A stretch of DNA of 64,000 nt from Pseudonocardia cypriaca. GTDB taxonomy: Bacteria; Actinomycetota; Actinomycetes; Mycobacteriales; Pseudonocardiaceae. A program made the translations under genes and the position numbers. The stretch is taken from contig NZ_VFPH01000002.1 of the NCBI RefSeq assembly GCF_006717045.1, forward strand, positions 2,728,001 to 2,792,000, given 5' to 3'. The notes beneath the pieces are model-generated. The model was not told where the DNA came from, ran no database searches, and saw only the letters and a list, made by a program, of their open reading frames with translations. Position 1 is the first letter of the stretch. Every line of letters starts with the position of its first letter. This document shows positions 32,668-41,105 of this stretch, in pieces.

Positions 32668-32886
32668 CGCAGCCGGCCCCGGACACGAGGAGTGACGAGG
32701 CTTCGACACTTCGGATTGGCAAGATCACGTCGATTCTTGGCCACATTCCTGCTCGACCACCGATGACCGCGTGAAATACAGTCCGCTCTCGCATTGATCT
32801 TGTAAAAGGTCAAGGCCGCAAAAGGCAGAAATTAGTGGCTGCGTCGGGACCGACGTCGCACTCGCCGAGGTGGAAGTGGGAGCAAC
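32668..32886. other. AT-richer upstream region of the I36-like gene
   Basis: This 219-bp stretch is visibly richer in A and T than its surroundings (for example TTGATCTTGTAAAAGGTCAA at 32794-32813, an imperfect hairpin with 8-bp arms, and GCAGAAATTAG). It probably carries the promoter and leader of the following secreted-protein gene. No open frame is convincing. Confidence 0.5.
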
Positions 32887-33321
32887 GTGGTGTTCTCGAT
32901 CGCAGACAGGTCGGCCGTACGACGGACGTTGGCGACCTTGGCGTCATCGGTCGTACTCTTCACGGGGTTGATGACCGGTACCGCAGCAGCGGCCGGGCCA
33001 CAAGGCCAAGCCGAGGTGGAGCCGATGGTTCCCTGCGGCGGCGGGCAATGCATGGCCATGTACAGCCACACGAACTACCGGGGCATCAAGTTCAACCTCG
33101 CCGATTCGAGTGCCAACGGCTGCGTCTATCAAACCTTCCTCAATCAGCCGGTGACGTCGTACGACAATCGCGACTCACGATTGGAAGGGTACCTCTACGC
33201 CGGCACCAAATGCGACGGGACCCGCGTCGCGACCGTGCGCAAGGGCAGCCGCAACCCGAACATCGGTGGCATCGCGTTGAGCTTCAGGATCACCTGCATC
33301 TCGTGCCGAGAAGAGGGCTGA
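32887..33321 (+). CDS. Secreted peptidase inhibitor I36-like (crystallin-fold) protein
   Basis: This 144-residue exported protein starts at GTG 32887 or 32890. A signal peptide of about 35 residues ends at TAAAAGPQ. The mature part has CGGGQCMAMYSHTNYRGIKFNL, then C in NGCVYQTF, GTKCDGTRV and ITCISC, which fits the beta/gamma-crystallin-like fold of family I36 (Streptomyces SMPI), where paired cysteines form disulfides. It may inhibit a metalloprotease or simply be a secreted structural protein. It is in lower-GC DNA, next to a recombination scar and convergent with the creatininase gene, so recent acquisition is plausible. Confidence 0.7.
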   Translation: MVFSIADRSAVRRTLATLASSVVLFTGLMTGTAAAAGPQGQAEVEPMVPCGGGQCMAMYSHTNYRGIKFNLADSSANGCVYQTFLNQPVTSYDNRDSRLEGYLYAGTKCDGTRVATVRKGSRNPNIGGIALSFRITCISCREEG

Positions 33322-33329
33322 CCGGACCA

Positions 33330-34106
33330 TCAGGCCGGTGTCGTGAAGCGGTGGGCCTCCACGATCACCTCGGCGAGCCGGCCGACCGCCGCCTCGAAGA
33401 TCGCCTTCCCGTGCTCCGCGGTGGCGCCGGTGGGGTCGCCGATGTGGCCGTCTGGGCCGAAGTCGGCGCTCGTCCAGCCGAACGACACCGGCTTGCCGAA
33501 CCCGATGTGCTCGTAGTCGAGCAGCCCCTCCGGAACGCGGCGCCGGGCGTGTTCCATGTGCACCAGCTCGGGGCGCAGGTGCAGCATCAGCGACGTCTCG
33601 CCGTGGCCGCCGTGCACACCCATGCCGTGCTCGTTCTCGGCCGACGTCCGCCCGCCCTGGTCGGCGGGCACCGACAGGTGCGCGAAGAACGTGCGGAGCC
33701 CGAACTTGATCCGGATCTCCCGGCAGGCCACCTGCCCCAGCGCCGAGTTGCCGCCGTGCCCGTTGACGAACAGCAGCCGCGTGATGCCCGACGTGGCGAG
33801 CGACCGGCCGATGTCCACGAGCGTTCGCATCAGGGTGTCCCAGGACAGCCAGATCGTGCCGGCCGCCCAGTGGTGCTCGTCCGACTTCGTGTACGCGAGC
33901 CCGGGCAGCAGCACGACGGGCGCGCTGCCGGCTTCCGCGACGGCCCGGACCGCGGCCTCGGCGGCTTCGGTCGCCGCAACGTAGTCGGTGGAGACCGGCA
34001 GGTGCGGGCCGTGCTGCTCGATCGCACCGAGCGGGAGCACCGCGACGGTGTGCGGCGGCAGCGCCGCGATCCGGGGCGCCGTCAGGTCGACGAACCGCGG
34101 CACCAT
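33330..34106 (-). CDS. Creatininase-family amidohydrolase
   Basis: This 258-residue metal-dependent enzyme starts at ATG 34106, overlapping the stop of the FAD oxidase (ATGA). Family metal-site motifs are LPLGAIEQHGPHLPVSTD (about residues 25-42), FVNGHGGN (about 120) and GVHGGHGETSLML (about 165), where the Glu and His residues bind two metal ions. Relatives hydrolyse cyclic or formyl amides (creatininase, FAPy deformylase ArfB) or process mycofactocin (MftE). As the last gene of an operon with an amidohydrolase, FAD oxidase and ABC importer, it probably opens or cleaves an amide in the imported compound. Confidence 0.92.
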   Translation of the reverse strand: MVPRFVDLTAPRIAALPPHTVAVLPLGAIEQHGPHLPVSTDYVAATEAAEAAVRAVAEAGSAPVVLLPGLAYTKSDEHHWAAGTIWLSWDTLMRTLVDIGRSLATSGITRLLFVNGHGGNSALGQVACREIRIKFGLRTFFAHLSVPADQGGRTSAENEHGMGVHGGHGETSLMLHLRPELVHMEHARRRVPEGLLDYEHIGFGKPVSFGWTSADFGPDGHIGDPTGATAEHGKAIFEAAVGRLAEVIVEAHRFTTPA

Positions 34107-35443
34107 CAGCGCACCCCGATGTTCACGCGGGAGTCCACCGGTGGCGCAGCCGTGAGCTTGCCCGGGTTGAGCAGCCCCTTCGGGTCGGTCACGCGCGCGG
34201 TCTCGGTGGCCAGCTCGACGCTGCGGTCCACGTACCACTGGTGTGGGGAGTGGATCCCCACCCCGAGCGCCTCCAGCTTCGGGATGCCGGCGAGCACGGC
34301 CTCCTCCCCCTGGTACCCGGCCACGATCATGGCGCCCGGCCCGTGGCAGAACAGCTCGAGGTGCAGGTGCACGGGCCCGGCGTACACCTCGCGCACGGCG
34401 TCGGGCTCGTCCCACAGCGGCGTGCCGCCCGACTCCATGTGGAAGTACGAGCGGTCCGGGTTGCCGCGCTGGAAGAACCAGACCGGGTGGTTGTACGACA
34501 TGCCCGAGAGCCGGTCGGTCTCGGTGTAGTCGGTGAGCGTTGCGACGTGCTCGCCGCCCGCGGCCATCCGCGCGGCCACCTCGTCCGCCGTGGACGCCTC
34601 GGCGATCACCCGGAGGCTGTAGCGGGTGGGGTCGAGGTCCATCGGCGCCGTCAGCGTCGGCACCAGCGCGGGTTCGTCGGCCGAAGCCAGCCGCGGCAGC
34701 TGCGGGAGGTCCAGCAGCGAGCGGTGCACGGCGACGAGGTCGGCGTACGAGCCGAAGCTCCCGTAGACCGCCACCCAGTCGCGTGCGGGGTCGGTCCGGA
34801 TCTCGACGTCGACCAGGATGCCGGTGACGCCGTAGGTGTGGATGTAGGGCGTGAGCTCGTCGCCGGTGACCCGGCGCATCGTGCCGCTGCCGTCCATCGG
34901 CGCGACCAGCGCCGAGACGACGAAGCCGTCGCTCGTGGTCCGGTGCTCGATCGTGCCGGTGCCCGCGCTGCCGCCGCCGATGAACCCACCGATCGTGGAG
35001 CTCTTCGTGGACGGGTACATCCAGATGTCGCGCCCGGCGGCGCGCCCGACGCGGTCGATGGCGGTGAGCCGGGCGCCCGCGCCCGCGGTGATCGTGCCGC
35101 CCGGGTTCACCGTGATCGCGTCGAGGCCGCGCAGGTCGAGCAGGATGCCGCCGTCGAACGGGGTGGCCTGCCCGTAGTTGCCCGTGCCTGCACCGCGCGG
35201 CGTGACCGGCACCTCGTGCTCGAAGGCCACCCGCAGCAGCTCCGGGACGTGCTCGGGCCGCGTCGGCCGCACGACCGCGTCGGCGAGGTAGCGCCCCGGC
35301 GGCACCTTCTCCTGCAGCACGGGCGACATGCGCGACCAGTCCGAGGAGACCTTCAGGATCAGTGCCGGGTCGGTGGAGACGGTGCCTGCGTCGAGACGCT
35401 CGATCTCGGCGACGGCCGCCGCGGTGCGCTCCGCGACGTTCAC
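34106..35443 (-). CDS. FAD-linked oxidase (PCMH/VAO family)
   Basis: This 445-residue flavoenzyme starts at GTG 35443, overlapping the binding-protein stop. The FAD-binding PCMH domain has VTPRGAGTGNYGQATPFDGG (about residue 85), STIGGFIGGGSAGTG (about 150) and YGVTGILVDVEI; the C-terminal oxidase domain ends in KGLLNPGKL. There are no Fe-S or CCG motifs, unlike the 18-21 kb dehydrogenase. Family members oxidise hydroxyacids, lactones or aromatic alcohols. It shares the operon with an importer and two amide hydrolases, so it likely acts on a product of amide cleavage. Substrate unknown. Confidence 0.88.
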   Translation of the reverse strand: MNVAERTAAAVAEIERLDAGTVSTDPALILKVSSDWSRMSPVLQEKVPPGRYLADAVVRPTRPEHVPELLRVAFEHEVPVTPRGAGTGNYGQATPFDGGILLDLRGLDAITVNPGGTITAGAGARLTAIDRVGRAAGRDIWMYPSTKSSTIGGFIGGGSAGTGTIEHRTTSDGFVVSALVAPMDGSGTMRRVTGDELTPYIHTYGVTGILVDVEIRTDPARDWVAVYGSFGSYADLVAVHRSLLDLPQLPRLASADEPALVPTLTAPMDLDPTRYSLRVIAEASTADEVAARMAAGGEHVATLTDYTETDRLSGMSYNHPVWFFQRGNPDRSYFHMESGGTPLWDEPDAVREVYAGPVHLHLELFCHGPGAMIVAGYQGEEAVLAGIPKLEALGVGIHSPHQWYVDRSVELATETARVTDPKGLLNPGKLTAAPPVDSRVNIGVR

Positions 35444-36612
35444 GGGCCCTCCATCTTGATGCTCGGGTCGATGAACTCGTTGGTGTAGAGGCTGGACGGG
35501 TCGGGCACCGTGGAGATCGTGCCCTGGGCCTGCAGGATCGGACCGAACGTGGACACGATCTGCTGCATGCGCGCCGGGTCGAACTGCCCGAACACCCCCG
35601 ACGCCGGGTCGTTCGTCACGAAGCCCTGCTCGACCTGCGCCTTCGCCGAGAAGTCCGCGACACCTGCCGAGTAGCTCCACCCGGTCTGGTAGGCCTCGAC
35701 GAGCTCCACGATCAGCCGGTTGGTCGGAGCGGGGTTCTTCAGGTAGTCGAGCTGGGACCGCTGCATGATCGGCACCAGCTTCTGCAGGCACGGGCGCAGC
35801 TGCTCGAGCTTGTCCGCGCGCACGGCCAGTGCCTCCGGGTAGACGGAGAAGCCGTACTTCGCGAGCGGCTCGAAGCCCACCGGCCGGCCCCACTCCGCGA
35901 TCTCGTTCTGGTAGACGTACGGCTCGGCCGTCGCGAAGCCCTGTTGCAGGATCGTCGGGTCGGACACGAACCGCGCGGGCGTGCCCTCGTAGCTGGTGTC
36001 CGACTGCGACTTCTGCATGATTCCCTGGCTCTCCAGCAGGGCCGGGATGATGTCGCCCGACGTCACCACCGGCACACCCTGGGCGGCGACCTGGCGGATC
36101 GTGGTGGCCCCCTGGTGGCTTGCCGGGTCCCACATCAGGATCTGCGGGCTCACGGTCATCTGCGAGGCCACCGCCACGGTGGGCTGCTCGGCCGCACCGG
36201 AGATCGCGGCGTCGGTGGTGACGGCCCCGAGCACGATCGTGTCGTCGAGGTGCATGAGCGCCGGCACCGGCTGGAAGCCGACGTTGGGGCCGCCGGGCCG
36301 CACCTCGACGTCCACGCCGGTGTCCATGCCCTGCGCGACGAGCGAGCCGCTGACCGACTTGGCGCCCGAGTCGATCGTGTGGTCGGAGCCGACGAGCGCG
36401 TACATCGAGCCGTGCTCGGCCTCGGGCTGCCAGTCCTGCTGCAGCACCACCTTCGCCGGGCAGACGCCGGTGAGGTCGAGCGGCCCGCCGGCCTCCGCGG
36501 CAGGGACGGCCGGGGCCGGGGCGGCGCCGGGGTCGGTCGCGCCGCCACCGCACGCGGAGAGGGCGAGCGCGGCGACGACAGCAGCCGCGGCGAGCGAGGC
36601 GGGTCTGGTCAT
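35440..36612 (-). CDS. ABC transporter substrate-binding lipoprotein (NMT1/THI5-like)
   Basis: This 390-residue exported lipoprotein has signal MTRPASLAAAAVVAALALSA followed by Cys in the lipobox SACGGG. After a Pro/Ala linker, KVVLQQDWQPEAEHGSMYALVG begins a two-lobe binding fold of the NMT1/SsuA type, with VASQMTVSPQILMWD and AKYGFSVYPEALAVRADKL in the second lobe. The WxPEAEHG motif is typical of pyrimidine or thiamine-precursor binding proteins. It is third in transcription order after the ATPase and permease genes, giving a complete importer. By likeness to THI5/pyrimidine binders the ligand may be a pyrimidine or a related heterocycle, which is an inference. Confidence 0.88.
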   Translation of the reverse strand: MTRPASLAAAAVVAALALSACGGGATDPGAAPAPAVPAAEAGGPLDLTGVCPAKVVLQQDWQPEAEHGSMYALVGSDHTIDSGAKSVSGSLVAQGMDTGVDVEVRPGGPNVGFQPVPALMHLDDTIVLGAVTTDAAISGAAEQPTVAVASQMTVSPQILMWDPASHQGATTIRQVAAQGVPVVTSGDIIPALLESQGIMQKSQSDTSYEGTPARFVSDPTILQQGFATAEPYVYQNEIAEWGRPVGFEPLAKYGFSVYPEALAVRADKLEQLRPCLQKLVPIMQRSQLDYLKNPAPTNRLIVELVEAYQTGWSYSAGVADFSAKAQVEQGFVTNDPASGVFGQFDPARMQQIVSTFGPILQAQGTISTVPDPSSLYTNEFIDPSIKMEGP

Positions 36613-36627
36613 GGGGAGCTCCAGGGG

Positions 36628-37476
36628 TCAGCGGGCGACTCGCCCGTACCAGCGACCGACGACGGCCCGGTCGAGCACGGCGAAGACGGTGAAGATCACG
36701 ACGCCGAAGAGCGCGGTGAGCGTGACGGCGGTGAGCAGCGCCTCCATCTGCAGGCGCTGGGTGTAGACGCGCAGCAGGCCCCCGATGCCGGGCGCGCCCT
36801 GCTGGAAGAAGTAGTCGCCGACGATCGCGCCGATCACCGAGAGGCCGGCGGCGTTGCGCAGCCCCGTGAATATCGATGGCACGGCCGCGGGGAACTGCAG
36901 CTTCGTCAGCCGCTGCCACCGCGTGGCCTTGTTCAGCGTGAACAGGTCATGAGCGGCGGCACTGGCGGACTGGAGCCCGAACAGCGTGTTGGCGATCATC
37001 GGGAACAGGGCGATGATCACGCAGACCGCCACCCGGGCCGGGAACGCGTACCCGAGCCAGATGCCGATCAGCGGCACCAGCGCGAGGATCGGGATCGTCT
37101 GCAGGATCACCGCATACGGGTAGAGGATCTTCTCCGCCCACGACCACTGCGACATCACCACGGCGTAGGAGATGCCGAACACGACCGCGATCACGAGCCC
37201 CACGAGCGCCACCGCGAACGTGCGGCCCAGCGCCTCCAGCATGGGGCCCATCAGCTGGGGGTTGGAGAGCGCCCCGCCGTACACCTCGTGCGGGGGTGGC
37301 AGCAGGAACCGCTGCCTGGCCGGCAGCAGCAGGTAGGTGACCGCGTACCAGACCGCCAGGAAGCCGGCCAGCGCGCCGACGATCGGGGCGGAGCGGCGCA
37401 TGGCCGTACTCGCGGCGGAGCGCGACGGCGCCGCCTCGGGGGCGGGCACCTCCACGCGGCCCTCGACGGTCGTCAC
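36628..37476 (-). CDS. ABC transporter permease (SsuC/TauC/ThiX type)
   Basis: This 282-residue membrane protein starts at GTG 37476 with a short cytoplasmic leader (EVPAPEAAPSRSAAS), then six helices. The ATPase-coupling EAA loop reads DLFTLNKATRWQRLTKLQFPAAVPSIFTGLR, with the typical Gly replaced in part. LQTIPILALVPLIGIWLGYAFPARVAVCVI is the conserved region of the nitrate/sulfonate/taurine permease group. Its start overlaps the ATPase stop (GTGA). Confidence 0.93.
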   Translation of the reverse strand: MTTVEGRVEVPAPEAAPSRSAASTAMRRSAPIVGALAGFLAVWYAVTYLLLPARQRFLLPPPHEVYGGALSNPQLMGPMLEALGRTFAVALVGLVIAVVFGISYAVVMSQWSWAEKILYPYAVILQTIPILALVPLIGIWLGYAFPARVAVCVIIALFPMIANTLFGLQSASAAAHDLFTLNKATRWQRLTKLQFPAAVPSIFTGLRNAAGLSVIGAIVGDYFFQQGAPGIGGLLRVYTQRLQMEALLTAVTLTALFGVVIFTVFAVLDRAVVGRWYGRVAR

Positions 37477-38234
37477 GAGTGCTCCCCCAGCGCCGTGGAG
37501 ACCCGGCCGGTGATCTCGCCGAACTCGGCCGAGTACCGCAGCTCGGGCGGCCGCGGGTAGTCCCACGGGATCTGGACCTCCGCCACGATCCGGCCCGGCC
37601 GCCCGCTCATCACGAGCACGCGCGTGGACAGGTACACCGCCTCCGACACCGAGTGCGTGATGAACAGGCCCGCGAACCGCTCCTGCCGGAAGATCCGCTG
37701 CAGCTCCGTCTGCATCTGGAGGCGGGTGATCTCGTCGAGCGCGCCGAACGGCTCGTCGAAGAGTGCGAGATCTGGCTCGGCGACGAGCGCCCTCGCCAGC
37801 GACACGCGCATCCGCATTCCGCCCGACAGCTGCCGCGGGTGCTGGGCCTCGAACCCGGTGAGGCCCACGAGGTCGAGCGCGGCGCGGGCGCGCTCGCGCC
37901 GTTCGTCGCGGGGCACACCGCGCAGCTCCCCGACCAGCTCGACGTTGCGCATGGCGCTGCGCCACTCCAGGAGCGTGGCGTCCTGGAACACGTAGCTGAC
38001 GGCGCGGGCCGACACCTCGATCGTGCCGCTCGTTGCGGTCTCCAGCCCGGACGCGAGCCGCAGCAGCGTGGACTTGCCGCAGCCGGACGGCCCGACGACC
38101 GTGACGAACTCGCCCGCGCCGGTGGACAGGCTCACGCCGGTGAGCGCGACGGTGCCGGTCGGGAACCGCTTCGTCACCCCCTCGAGCGCCAGGGTGCGCG
38201 TGCGCTCGGCGGTGTCGGTGGTCACGCTCGTCAC
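37473..38234 (-). CDS. ABC transporter ATP-binding protein (SsuB/TauB/ThiZ type)
   Basis: This 253-residue ATPase starts at GTG 38234, overlapping the amidohydrolase stop. It has Walker A VGPSGCGKSTLLR (about residue 48), Q-loop YVFQDATLLEWRS, signature LSGGMRMRVSLARAL, Walker B LALFDEPFGALDE and H-loop FITHSVSEAVYL. The VFQDATLLEWRS form is typical of the nitrate/sulfonate/pyrimidine importers. It drives the importer made with the adjacent permease and lipoprotein. Confidence 0.95.
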   Translation of the reverse strand: MTSVTTDTAERTRTLALEGVTKRFPTGTVALTGVSLSTGAGEFVTVVGPSGCGKSTLLRLASGLETATSGTIEVSARAVSYVFQDATLLEWRSAMRNVELVGELRGVPRDERRERARAALDLVGLTGFEAQHPRQLSGGMRMRVSLARALVAEPDLALFDEPFGALDEITRLQMQTELQRIFRQERFAGLFITHSVSEAVYLSTRVLVMSGRPGRIVAEVQIPWDYPRPPELRYSAEFGEITGRVSTALGEHS

Positions 38235-39553
38235 CTCACCTCGGTGAGTGGATGCAGGTCGGGACCGGGCACGGCCCCGGTGGGCAGGTCGAGCGCGCGG
38301 GCCACGCGGGTGTCGGCCACGACGCGTCCACCGGACACCACGACGCGCGCGTCGACCGCGCCCGCGAGCACATCGCCCAGGTCGACGTCGGGCACGAGCA
38401 CGAGGTCGGCGGCCGCGCCGGGCGCGGTGCCGGCCGCCGGCAGCCCGAGCACGGTGCGCGCGCCGGTGGTGACGGCGGCGAGCGCCTCCACCGGGCGCAG
38501 GTGCGCGGCCGTCATCAGCAGCGATGTGGTCTCGAACGGGTCGGCGCGGCCCGCCGGGTTGAACGGGTCGCGCAGGTTGTCGGCGCCTGCGGCGAGCGGG
38601 ATGCCGGCGTCGAGGATCTGCCGCACGGCCGCGATCCCGCGCGGCACGGCGTGCGTGGCGTCGCGGCCCTGCAGGTAGAGGTTCGTGATCGGCAGCGTGA
38701 CGATGCCGATGCCGGCCCGGGCGGCGAGCTCCAGCACGGGCGCCAAGCGGTCGGGCGGCAGCATCCCGAGGCGCACGCAGTGGCTCGCCGTGACCCGCTG
38801 CTGCAGCCCGCGGGCGAGCACCTGCTCGGCGAGGTCGACGATGTCCAGCCCGGAGTCAGGCAGGCCGACGCCGGTCTGCTCGTCGGCGTGCAGGTCGACC
38901 GGCAGGCCGAGCCGCTCGGCGAGATCGAGCATGCGGGTGGTCTCGCGGTGCGGGTCGGGAGCGATGTGCGGGCAGCCGCCGATCACGTCGACGCCGCGTG
39001 CGGCCGCGTCGGCCACCACGGCGTCCGGGACGTCGGCCCCGGCGAGCAGGCAGACCTGCAGCGTGACCCGGCCGCGCAGCTGCTCGCGCACGCCGATCAG
39101 GGCGTCGACGGCGCGCAGCGGGTCGCCACTGGGCGGGACGTCCACGTGGGTGCGGATCGCGGTGATCCCGCGCGCCACGTAGCGGCGCACGGCGTGGAGC
39201 GCCCGCTCGGCGATGTCGACGGCGTCGATGACGGGCAGGAGCGCCCGCCACTGCGCGATCGCCGAGACGAGGTCGTTGCCGGCATCCGGGTCGAGCCGCG
39301 ACGCCGTGAGCGCCTTGTCCAGGTGTGCGTGCGGCTCGACCGCGGAGGGCAGAACCCGCCAGCCGGCGGCGTCGAGGTCCACGCCAGGGTCGCCCACCCC
39401 CGCCGGTTCCTGGCTGACCCGGCCGTCCACGACGTGCAGGTCGACCACCGTGCCGTCGAGCAGCCGGACGCCGCGCAGGGAGCGCAGCTGCACGCCGGAC
39501 AGCTGCGCCGGCCCGTCCGGTGCCCCGATCGGGCGGATCCGTACCTCGTCGAT
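38231..39553 (-). CDS. Amidohydrolase, cytosine deaminase-like
   Basis: This TIM-barrel metal enzyme carries all expected ligands: HxH in VEPHAHLDKALT, His in PVDLHADEQTG, His in VTASHCVRLG and Asp in AAGADNLRDPFNP, the set seen in cytosine deaminase and N-isopropylammelide hydrolase. It should deaminate or hydrolyse a cyclic or exocyclic C-N bond. First gene of the six-gene operon. The first standard start in frame is GTG 39493 (420 aa) without a ribosome site; AAGGAGG at 39559-39565 lies 5 nt before an in-frame ATC at 39551-39553, giving IDEVRIRPIGAPDG as an extension (440 aa). I mark the longer form because promoter and ribosome site both point there. Confidence 0.88.
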   Translation of the reverse strand: MDEVRIRPIGAPDGPAQLSGVQLRSLRGVRLLDGTVVDLHVVDGRVSQEPAGVGDPGVDLDAAGWRVLPSAVEPHAHLDKALTASRLDPDAGNDLVSAIAQWRALLPVIDAVDIAERALHAVRRYVARGITAIRTHVDVPPSGDPLRAVDALIGVREQLRGRVTLQVCLLAGADVPDAVVADAAARGVDVIGGCPHIAPDPHRETTRMLDLAERLGLPVDLHADEQTGVGLPDSGLDIVDLAEQVLARGLQQRVTASHCVRLGMLPPDRLAPVLELAARAGIGIVTLPITNLYLQGRDATHAVPRGIAAVRQILDAGIPLAAGADNLRDPFNPAGRADPFETTSLLMTAAHLRPVEALAAVTTGARTVLGLPAAGTAPGAAADLVLVPDVDLGDVLAGAVDARVVVSGGRVVADTRVARALDLPTGAVPGPDLHPLTEVR

Positions 39554-39572
39554 GACTTCCTCCTTGACCCGG

Positions 39573-39602
39573 CATCTACCTGCACTTTATTGATGGAGTC
39601 AA
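39573..39602 (-). promoter_or_regulatory. Promoter of the amidohydrolase operon
   Basis: On the minus strand TTGACT (39602-39597) and TAGATG (39578-39573) are separated by 18 nt. The expected start of transcription falls about 39566, immediately before AAGGAGG (39565-39559), leaving a very short leader. The TTGA-N5-TCAA dyad at 39590-39602 overlaps the -35 and may be the site for the divergent XRE-cupin regulator. Confidence 0.65.
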
Positions 39603-39660
39603 CACTGACCGACGCTAGGGAGCCCATGTTGCAGCGACGTTGCCACGCTCGCGCGGCCGT

Positions 39661-40251
39661 GTGAAATCCGTGCCGAACGCGAGCGGTGCCGAACGTGCGG
39701 CGGACACCCGGCTGGGCCGCGCCATCCGCGCCACGCGCCACGACCGCGGGATGACCCTCGCGCAGGTGGCGGCGCAGGCCGGGCTCTCCCAGCCGTTCCT
39801 GTCCCAGCTGGAGCTCGGGCGCACCCGTCCGTCCATGCGATCACTGTTCCGGATCGCCACCGCGCTCGGTACCACCCAGCAGGCGCTCCTGGGCCAGGCC
39901 GCCGGCCCGCCACCCGGCGAGGCCGTGCGCGGGAACGACGCTGCGCTCGTCGAGAGCGGGGTGGGCGGGGCCCGGCTGCTGCTGCACGACCCAGGCGGCG
40001 CCGACGTGACGGAGTTCGTCGGTTCCCCGCAGGAGTTCGGCGAGTTCTTCCGCCACGAGCGCACGGAGCTGCTCTACGTGGCCAGTGGCACCGTCGAGGT
40101 GGAGCTGCGCGAGGACGGCACCAGCCGTTTCAGCACGCTGCACGCCAGGGACTCGATCACCTACCCCGGCCAGGTGGATCACCGGTTCCGGCAGGTCGGC
40201 CCACAGACGTGCGTCGTGGTGCTGGTGCACTCGGGGGCGGCTGATGCCTGA
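39661..40251 (+). CDS. XRE-family regulator with cupin domain
   Basis: This is a 196-residue regulator. The GTG at 39661 (VKSVPNASGAERAADTRLGRAIR) is chosen; GTG 39670 and TTG 39640 are alternatives. Helix-turn-helix: MTLAQVAAQAGLSQPFLSQLELGRTRPSMRSLFRIATALG covers residues 34-73. The cupin barrel spans about 110-190 (LLYVASGTVEVELREDG; DSITYPGQVDHRFRQVGP). It is divergent from the catabolic operon and is the natural candidate for its repressor, sensing the imported compound or a product. The next gene starts 8 bp before its stop. Confidence 0.9.
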   Translation: MKSVPNASGAERAADTRLGRAIRATRHDRGMTLAQVAAQAGLSQPFLSQLELGRTRPSMRSLFRIATALGTTQQALLGQAAGPPPGEAVRGNDAALVESGVGGARLLLHDPGGADVTEFVGSPQEFGEFFRHERTELLYVASGTVEVELREDGTSRFSTLHARDSITYPGQVDHRFRQVGPQTCVVVLVHSGAADA

Positions 40252-40831
40252 GGAACTCGCCGGCGACCCGCTCGCCGTACTGGCCCGCTGGTTCACCGAG
40301 GGCACGCACCACACGATGACGTTCGCCACGGCCGCCGCCGACGGCACACCGCACGCGCGAACCGTCCTCGTCACGGGGATCGACACCGGCGTGCGCTTCC
40401 ACTCCTCAACCCCGACCACCAAGACCCGCGACCTCGCCGCCAACCCGCGCGCGTCGGGCGTCTTCCACTGGCCCGAGCTCGCGCGGCAGGTCGTCCTCGA
40501 CGGGACCGCCACCGAGCTCGACGCCGAGACGTCACGCGAAGGCTTCCGCACCCAGGCCCGCCGGCTACAGCTCATCGCGTGGGCCTACCACGCCCTCCTC
40601 CCGCAGGTACGGCCGCCGGACCACGCCGTGCCGCCCGGTGCGGTCGAGGAGGCGTTCGCCGCGGCGGCCGCCGACCCGGCTTCCCACGAGGCGCCGCCGA
40701 GCTGGACGACGATCCTGCTCGTACCCGAGCGCGTCGACTTCTGGCAGGCAGGGACCGACGACTCCCCCTCGAGGAAGACCCGCTTCGTGCGGGACCCGGA
40801 GGGGTGGCGGCATTTCCCCGTCCTGCCCTGA
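40244..40831 (+). CDS. Pyridoxamine 5'-phosphate oxidase-like flavoprotein
   Basis: This 195-residue split-barrel protein starts at ATG 40244, overlapping the regulator stop by 8 bp. It keeps the order of a PNPOx: MTFATAAADGTPHARTVLVTGID, FHSSTPTTKTRDLAANPRASGVFHWPELARQVVLDGTA, and a C-terminal dimer part with VDFWQAG and RFVRDPEGWRHFPVLP. The active-site Arg region of true PdxH (RxHxR near the C-terminus) is only loosely matched, so it may act on another FMN substrate. Coupling to the XRE regulator suggests that it belongs to the neighbouring catabolic module, for example as a flavin-dependent oxidase. Confidence 0.85.
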   Translation: MPEELAGDPLAVLARWFTEGTHHTMTFATAAADGTPHARTVLVTGIDTGVRFHSSTPTTKTRDLAANPRASGVFHWPELARQVVLDGTATELDAETSREGFRTQARRLQLIAWAYHALLPQVRPPDHAVPPGAVEEAFAAAAADPASHEAPPSWTTILLVPERVDFWQAGTDDSPSRKTRFVRDPEGWRHFPVLP

Positions 40832-40971
40832 GGCGTGAGCGGCCGGCGGACTTTCAGTGGCGCAGGCCGACCCCACCAGGCCATCGGAGGCGCCGCGCAC
40901 CATCAGGCCCAGCCCCACCGGGCCTTCGGTGGCGCCGCGCATCGTGCGGGGCCGCCCCTCACGCCTCAAGG
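40827..40971. repeat. Inverted-repeat-bounded block with internal tandem repeats
   Basis: TGAGGCGTGAG (40829-40839) is matched by CTCACGCCTCA (40958-40968), with further pairing outside the core. Between them two degenerate 41-42-bp units lie head to tail (40863-40903 and 40904-40945), each beginning CAGGCC and containing GGCGCCGCGCA. A third worn copy is at about 41052-41090. The left arm overlaps the stop codon of the PNPOx-like gene. Confidence 0.7.
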
Positions 40972-41105
40972 GCGCTCCGCGTCGCTGCCGCGATCGCTGC
41001 GCGACCCTTGACCCGCGAGCCTCTACGGCCCCTGATGGCCCGCTTCGCGGGCAGGCCCACGGCCAGCCCCTTCGGCGCGCGGCGCCACCGAAGGCGGCCT
41101 CACCA

